Assembly: GCA_003162995.1 (NCBI GenBank)
Contig: PLUZ01000305.1
Coordinates: 1,394-10,865 of the forward strand
Source of the DNA: Methylocapsa sp.
GTDB taxonomy: Bacteria > Pseudomonadota > Alphaproteobacteria > Rhizobiales > Beijerinckiaceae
DNA length: 9,472 nucleotides
Reading direction: 5' to 3'
Below are positions 7,286 through 9,472 of the stretch, one piece after another. Below the pieces are notes generated by a model. That model was given only the letters and a program-made list of their open reading frames with translations, was not told the origin of the DNA and did not search any database. The translations under genes and the position numbers were made by a program. Position 1 is the stretch's first letter. Each line of letters begins with the position of its first letter.

Positions 7286-7353
7286 GAGCTGGGGCAACTA
7301 AACCCCGCTCGCCCGGGAGAGCGGAGAAAGTTCCCTCCCGGGATTCTTGAATC
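7286..7353 (+). other. Cluster of three adjacent inverted repeats, possibly a structured RNA
   Basis: Three foldable units lie side by side. GAGC-T-GGGG (7286-7294) pairs with CCCCGCTC (7303-7310) apart from one bulged T. CCCGGGAG (7312-7319) pairs perfectly with CTCCCGGG (7335-7342), and GGA/TCC pair inside its loop. GATTC (7342-7346) pairs with GAATC (7349-7353) around TT. Such density suggests a structured transcript (sRNA or 3' region) or a protein-binding region, but I recognise no RNA family and there is no T-run on either side. Confidence 0.35.
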
Positions 7354-7495
7354 TCCCCGGACCAATAGCTTCATATTGATCAAGAATTTGCCGTGCAGCT
7401 GACGAGACTGCCTGGTGAGAGCGGGAGTAATTGTCCTGCACAAGACCGCGTAAGCGCTCACATTCCAAGAATCGCAAAGAAATCGCTAAGAATCG

Positions 7496-7542
7496 GAGCA
7501 GGTCCTTATCGAAAAAGCGATAACCTTTTTCGAAACATGCTC
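7496..7542 (-). repeat. Degenerate palindrome-ended intergenic repeat, copy 2
   Basis: The element begins GAGCAGGTCC and ends ACATGCTC on the + strand, so its ends GAGCA and TGCTC are complementary. Inside it TCGAAAAAG (7509-7517) and CTTTTTCGA (7525-7533) form a perfect 9-bp stem with a 7-nt loop. Read on the minus strand, GAGCATG followed by a CGAAAAAGG block resembles the same repeat family as copy 1. Confidence 0.5.
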
Positions 7543-7700
7543 TTTTCGAGAATTTCTCTAAGCTTTGCAACAAGTCGTATCTTGGCTCGGGCACAGCAAC
7601 CGCGCCTCGCCATGGTGCGTACCTTGCCATGCCGGACGTCAACGGATTGCCGCAATCACCGGGCCTGGGTTGGTTTCAGAGGCCAGTAACACGAACCCTA

Positions 7701-7718
7701 CTATGCCCGGTGGCATAG
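7701..7718. promoter_or_regulatory. Operator-like dyad upstream of the 46-codon ORF
   Basis: CTATGCC (7701-7707) and GGCATAG (7712-7718) form a perfect 7-bp inverted repeat with a CGGT spacer, ending 28 nt before the ATG at 7747. There is no T-run on either strand, so it looks more like a binding site or leader hairpin than a terminator. Confidence 0.3.
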
Positions 7719-7746
7719 CGCAGCATTGCCGCTGAGGTTTAGCTTC

Positions 7747-7887
7747 ATGCTTTGGCCCAAAACTCCGGTCATTTCGTACAATCTGGAACGGCTACAGGGG
7801 TTGCAAGCCAGCCATATTATGCTTACCGAAGCGCTAAGCCCGGTGCTTCGTCGCGCATGCGGGCGCGAGATTTTGTTCGGGTCGTGA
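7747..7887 (+). CDS. Possible 46-residue small protein, unknown
   Basis: ATG at 7747 with GAGG 9 nt upstream opens a frame of 46 codons ending in TGA. The product begins MLWPKTPVISYNLERLQ, has a central part rich in Leu, Ala and His, and ends RRACGREILFGS. It has no membrane segment or signal peptide. I do not recognise it. In its favour are the ribosome site, a fairly ordinary amino-acid mix, a dyad just upstream and a terminator-like hairpin about 55 nt downstream. Against it are its shortness and an overlapping longer frame (from 7752), which shows that open frames here are cheap. It could be a chance ORF. Confidence 0.3.
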   Translation: MLWPKTPVISYNLERLQGLQASHIMLTEALSPVLRRACGREILFGS

Positions 7888-7940
7888 CGGCGGCACCGCG
7901 CGCGGCGGGCCGCCAGGGGTGTTTTCATCGCCGCATCAAG

Positions 7941-7975
7941 TGCCGTCGCCTTATGGTCGATGCGACGGCAATTTT
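7941..7975 (+). terminator. Terminator-like hairpin upstream of the ialB-like gene
   Basis: TGCCGTCGC (7941-7949) pairs perfectly with GCGACGGCA (7962-7970) over 9 bp with a 12-nt loop, and ATTTT follows immediately. This is the best intrinsic-terminator shape in the window. It lies only 29 nt before the ATG at 8005. It either ends a transcript coming from upstream or acts as an attenuator in the leader of the ialB-like gene. I found no promoter between it and the gene. Confidence 0.5.
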
Positions 7976-8004
7976 GAACGGACGATCATTGGAAAGGAAA
8001 TTTG

Positions 8005-8754
8005 ATGTCCTTCTTGTTGAAACGTTTCGGCGCGGCCGGTTTGGCCAGCGTTTTCCTGGCTGCGGGCACCGGAGCTTTCGCGCAGACGAAAAAGCCGGCG
8101 CAACCCCCGGCTCAGGCGCAGCCAGCTCCCGCCGAACCCGCACCAAATCAAGCCGCTCCGGGGCAGCAGGCGCCGCAAGGTCCTGTCAGGCTCTCTCTGG
8201 TCCCGACTCAAAACGACTGGACCAAGGTCTGCGGCAAGGATCCGGCTGCCAACAAGGAAATTTGCTACACGACTCGTGATTTCAGCGCGCAAGCGGGGCA
8301 GGCGCCGGTCTTGGCGCTGGCCGTCTACGATATCAAAGGCGACGATACCCGCATCATCCGCTTGCTGGTGCCGGTTGGCCTCATGTTGCGCCCGGGCTTC
8401 CGGTTTTCCATCGACGAGGGCGCAATGCTCGAGGGGAGTTTCGAAATTTGCTTCCCGAACGGATGTTTCGCTGAAGCCAAGGTCAAGGGTCCGACGATCG
8501 ATCAGCTCAAGAAAGGGTCGATTATGAATGTCGCGGTCAAGAATCAGGCGAACAATCAAGTAACTTTCGAGATCCCGGTGGCGGGTTTCGGGAGAGCCTT
8601 CGATGGGCCTGCGATCGACCCGAAGGTCCTCGAAGAGCAACAGAAGAAATTGCAGGAGGAATTGCAAAAGCGCGCTGAAGAGGAGCGTAAGCGTCTCGAA
8701 GCCGCCAAGTCCGGCCAGGCCCCGGCGCCAGCGCCCGCAGCACCGCCCAAATAA
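8005..8754 (+). CDS. Invasion-associated locus B (IalB) family protein
   Basis: A secreted protein of 249 residues. Residues 1-26 are a signal peptide (MSFLLKRFGAAG, cleavage after GAFA). Residues 28-60 are a Pro/Ala/Gln-rich linker. The IalB domain spans about 63-200, with WTKVC (72-76), ICY (86-88), the IIRLLVPVGLMLRPG strand and loop (117-131) and FEICFPNGC (146-154). Cysteines 76, 87, 149 and 154 are placed to form two disulfides. Residues 208-238 are a highly charged helix (KVLEEQQKKLQEELQKRAEEE), probably a coiled coil, then a short Pro/Ala tail. IalB was named for Bartonella erythrocyte invasion, but homologues are widespread in non-pathogenic Rhizobiales and their role is unclear, so pathogenicity should not be read from this. 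The ATG at 8005 has AGGA 6 nt upstream; a TTG just before it is less well spaced. Confidence 0.9.
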   Translation: MSFLLKRFGAAGLASVFLAAGTGAFAQTKKPAQPPAQAQPAPAEPAPNQAAPGQQAPQGPVRLSLVPTQNDWTKVCGKDPAANKEICYTTRDFSAQAGQAPVLALAVYDIKGDDTRIIRLLVPVGLMLRPGFRFSIDEGAMLEGSFEICFPNGCFAEAKVKGPTIDQLKKGSIMNVAVKNQANNQVTFEIPVAGFGRAFDGPAIDPKVLEEQQKKLQEELQKRAEEERKRLEAAKSGQAPAPAPAAPPK

Positions 8755-8758
8755 GCCC

Positions 8759-8818
8759 GTTCACGGAGTGCGCTTGGTGGCACAGACAGCCGCGCGGCTT
8801 TGACGTAGGGTCGTGAAC
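8759..8818. other. Nested inverted repeats between the ialB-like gene and argD
   Basis: GTTCACG (8759-8765) and CGTGAAC (8812-8818) are perfect 7-bp arms separated by 46 nt. Between them lies a perfect 12-bp palindrome, AGCCGCGCGGCT (8788-8799), followed by TTT. The inner element could be a weak terminator for the upstream gene, since its stem is only 4 bp if it folds with a loop. A TTGACG (8800-8805) just after it looks like a -35 box, but I see no matching -10. Confidence 0.35.
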
Positions 8819-8849
8819 GTCCTCTTTCTTGAAGCGCGGTTGAGGCCGG

Positions 8850-8885
8850 CCAGTGTCCTGGAGTGAACCAGTGTCCTGGAGAGAA
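8850..8885 (+). repeat. 18-bp tandem duplication containing the argD ribosome-binding site
   Basis: CCAGTGTCCTGGAGTGAA (8850-8867) is followed directly by CCAGTGTCCTGGAGAGAA (8868-8885), differing at one base. Each copy carries GGAG. The second GGAGA (8878-8882) is 5 nt before the GTG start of argD. CCAG and CTGG within and between copies are complementary, so alternative small hairpins could hide or expose the GGAG. Confidence 0.7.
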
Positions 8886-8887
8886 AT

Positions 8888-9472
8888 GTGACATCGGCGC
8901 TGCTTCCGACCTATGCCCGAATCAATCTCGCTTTTGAGCGGGGTGACGGAGTCTGGCTGACCTCGACGGCCGGCGAGCGTTTTCTCGACTTCGGCGGCGG
9001 TATCGCCGTGGCATCGCTCGGCTACGGTCACCCTCACCTCGTCGCCGCGCTCAATGAGCAAGGCGCGAAACTCTGGCATACCTCCAATCTGTTCGAGATC
9101 CCGCAAGCGGAACGCTTGGCAAAGCGCCTCGTCGAGGTCAGCTTCGCTGACTATGTGTTTTTCACCAATTCCGGGGCGGAGGCTGTTGAAGGCGCTATCA
9201 AAACCGCGCGCAAATACCAATCGGCGGGCGGGCATCCGGAAAAATTCCACATCATCACCTTCGCCGGGGCTTTTCATGGGCGGACGCTCGCGACGATCGC
9301 CGCGGCGGGCAATCCAAAATATCTCGAGGGCTTCGGGCCCAAGACCCCGGGCTTCGACACCGTTCCCTTTGGCGACATCGAGGCGGTGAAAGCCGCGATC
9401 GGTCCGCAAACCGGCGCCATTTTGATTGAGCCGATTCAAGGCGAGGGCGGCATCCGCACCGCGCCGCCTCAC
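8888..9472 (+). CDS. argD: Acetylornithine aminotransferase (5' part, cut by the window edge)
   Basis: The first 195 codons of a class III PLP-dependent aminotransferase, open to the right edge; about half of the usual 390-400 residues. It interconverts N-acetylglutamate semialdehyde and N-acetylornithine in arginine synthesis, and many ArgD proteins also serve lysine synthesis as DapC. The start [20 protein letters not shown] is typical of rhizobial Arg[19 protein letters not shown] (33-50), [13 protein letters not shown] (93-105, cofactor phosphate-binding loop), AFHGRT (128-133) and IEPIQGEGG (180-188) are all family landmarks. The PLP lysine lies beyond the edge. The start is GTG at 8888, with GGAGA 5 nt upstream. 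An ATG overlapping it at 8886 is followed at once by TGA, so it cannot be the start. Its upstream neighbour, the ialB-like gene, is 133 nt away and probably a separate unit. Confidence 0.93.
   Translation, partial: MTSALLPTYARINLAFERGDGVWLTSTAGERFLDFGGGIAVASLGYGHPHLVAALNEQGAKLWHTSNLFEIPQAERLAKRLVEVSFADYVFFTNSGAEAVEGAIKTARKYQSAGGHPEKFHIITFAGAFHGRTLATIAAAGNPKYLEGFGPKTPGFDTVPFGDIEAVKAAIGPQTGAILIEPIQGEGGIRTAPPH

Larger units (their letters stand above)
7184..7746. other. Intergenic stretch without a supported gene
   Basis: Apart from the hairpins and the repeat copy listed separately, I see no supported gene. A minus-strand frame of 114 codons (7298-7642) and a plus-strand frame of 98 codons (7393-7689) both run through the repeat copy. 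Both lack ribosome sites, and the minus frame has codon use unlike the neighbouring genes; both are treated as chance ORFs. Confidence 0.5.

Noticed and set aside
7298..7642. Minus-strand 114-codon ORF in the intergenic region
   Set aside because: No ribosome site, codon use unlike neighbours, and its middle is just the translated palindromic repeat copy.
7662..7684. GGCCT/AGGCC hairpin and GGTTTCAG as part of a tRNA gene
   Set aside because: No cloverleaf can be assembled: no acceptor stem, no TTCGA-type T-loop and no anticodon arm.
7889..7914. GGCGGC/GCCGCC hairpin after the 46-codon ORF as a terminator
   Set aside because: The T-run starts 6 nt or more after the stem, and GC-rich self-complementarity is common in this genome; the hairpin at 7941-7970 is much better.
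8537..9472. Minus-strand frame of 311 codons at the right end
   Set aside because: Antisense to argD, whose + strand frame carries every family motif. The minus product is Arg/Gly/Ala-rich without recognisable domains.

Overview
The window looks like chromosomal DNA of an alphaproteobacterium, most likely order Hyphomicrobiales (Rhizobiales). A Beijerinckiaceae-type methylotroph or nitrogen fixer is a guess from overall feel, not a demonstrated placement. Support: GC-rich codon use, an IalB-family periplasmic protein, a YejA-type solute-binding protein, the def-fmt-truA order, and degenerate copies of a short palindrome-ended repeat I associate with Rhizobiales intergenic DNA. Nothing looks like a phage, transposon or CRISPR array.

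Layout. 1-452: leader region without a convincing gene; its left part is AT-richer than the genes. 453-1580 (+): secreted AmpH-type serine peptidase/penicillin-binding protein. 1654-3966 (+): compact def-fmt-truA operon, with a possible leaderless start for def, a TTG start for fmt, and truA overlapping fmt by 14 nt. 3981-4745 (-): slipin (stomatin-type SPFH) membrane protein, convergent with truA across a 14-nt gap that holds a perfect 10-bp palindrome. 4834-6684 (-): YejA-like periplasmic peptide-binding protein, without adjacent permease or ATPase genes. 6685-8004: about 1.3 kb without a large gene. It holds two opposed copies of the palindromic repeat, a well-signalled 28-codon membrane microprotein, a possible 46-codon ORF and many inverted repeats, the last being a terminator-like hairpin. 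8005-8754 (+): IalB-family secreted protein with a Pro/Ala-rich linker and a charged coiled-coil tail. 8888-9472 (+): 5' part of argD, GTG start, running off the right edge; its ribosome-binding region is tandemly duplicated.

How it works together. def and fmt are the two ends of the N-formylmethionine cycle and truA is tRNA modification, so this block is translation housekeeping. AmpH, YejA and the IalB protein all act in the envelope: peptidoglycan peptides, peptide capture and a periplasmic protein of unknown role. The slipin is a membrane scaffold. ArgD is arginine (and possibly lysine) biosynthesis. I see no single new multi-gene system. The least explained stretch is 6685-8004, where a likely microprotein and strongly structured, possibly transcribed DNA have no standard annotation.
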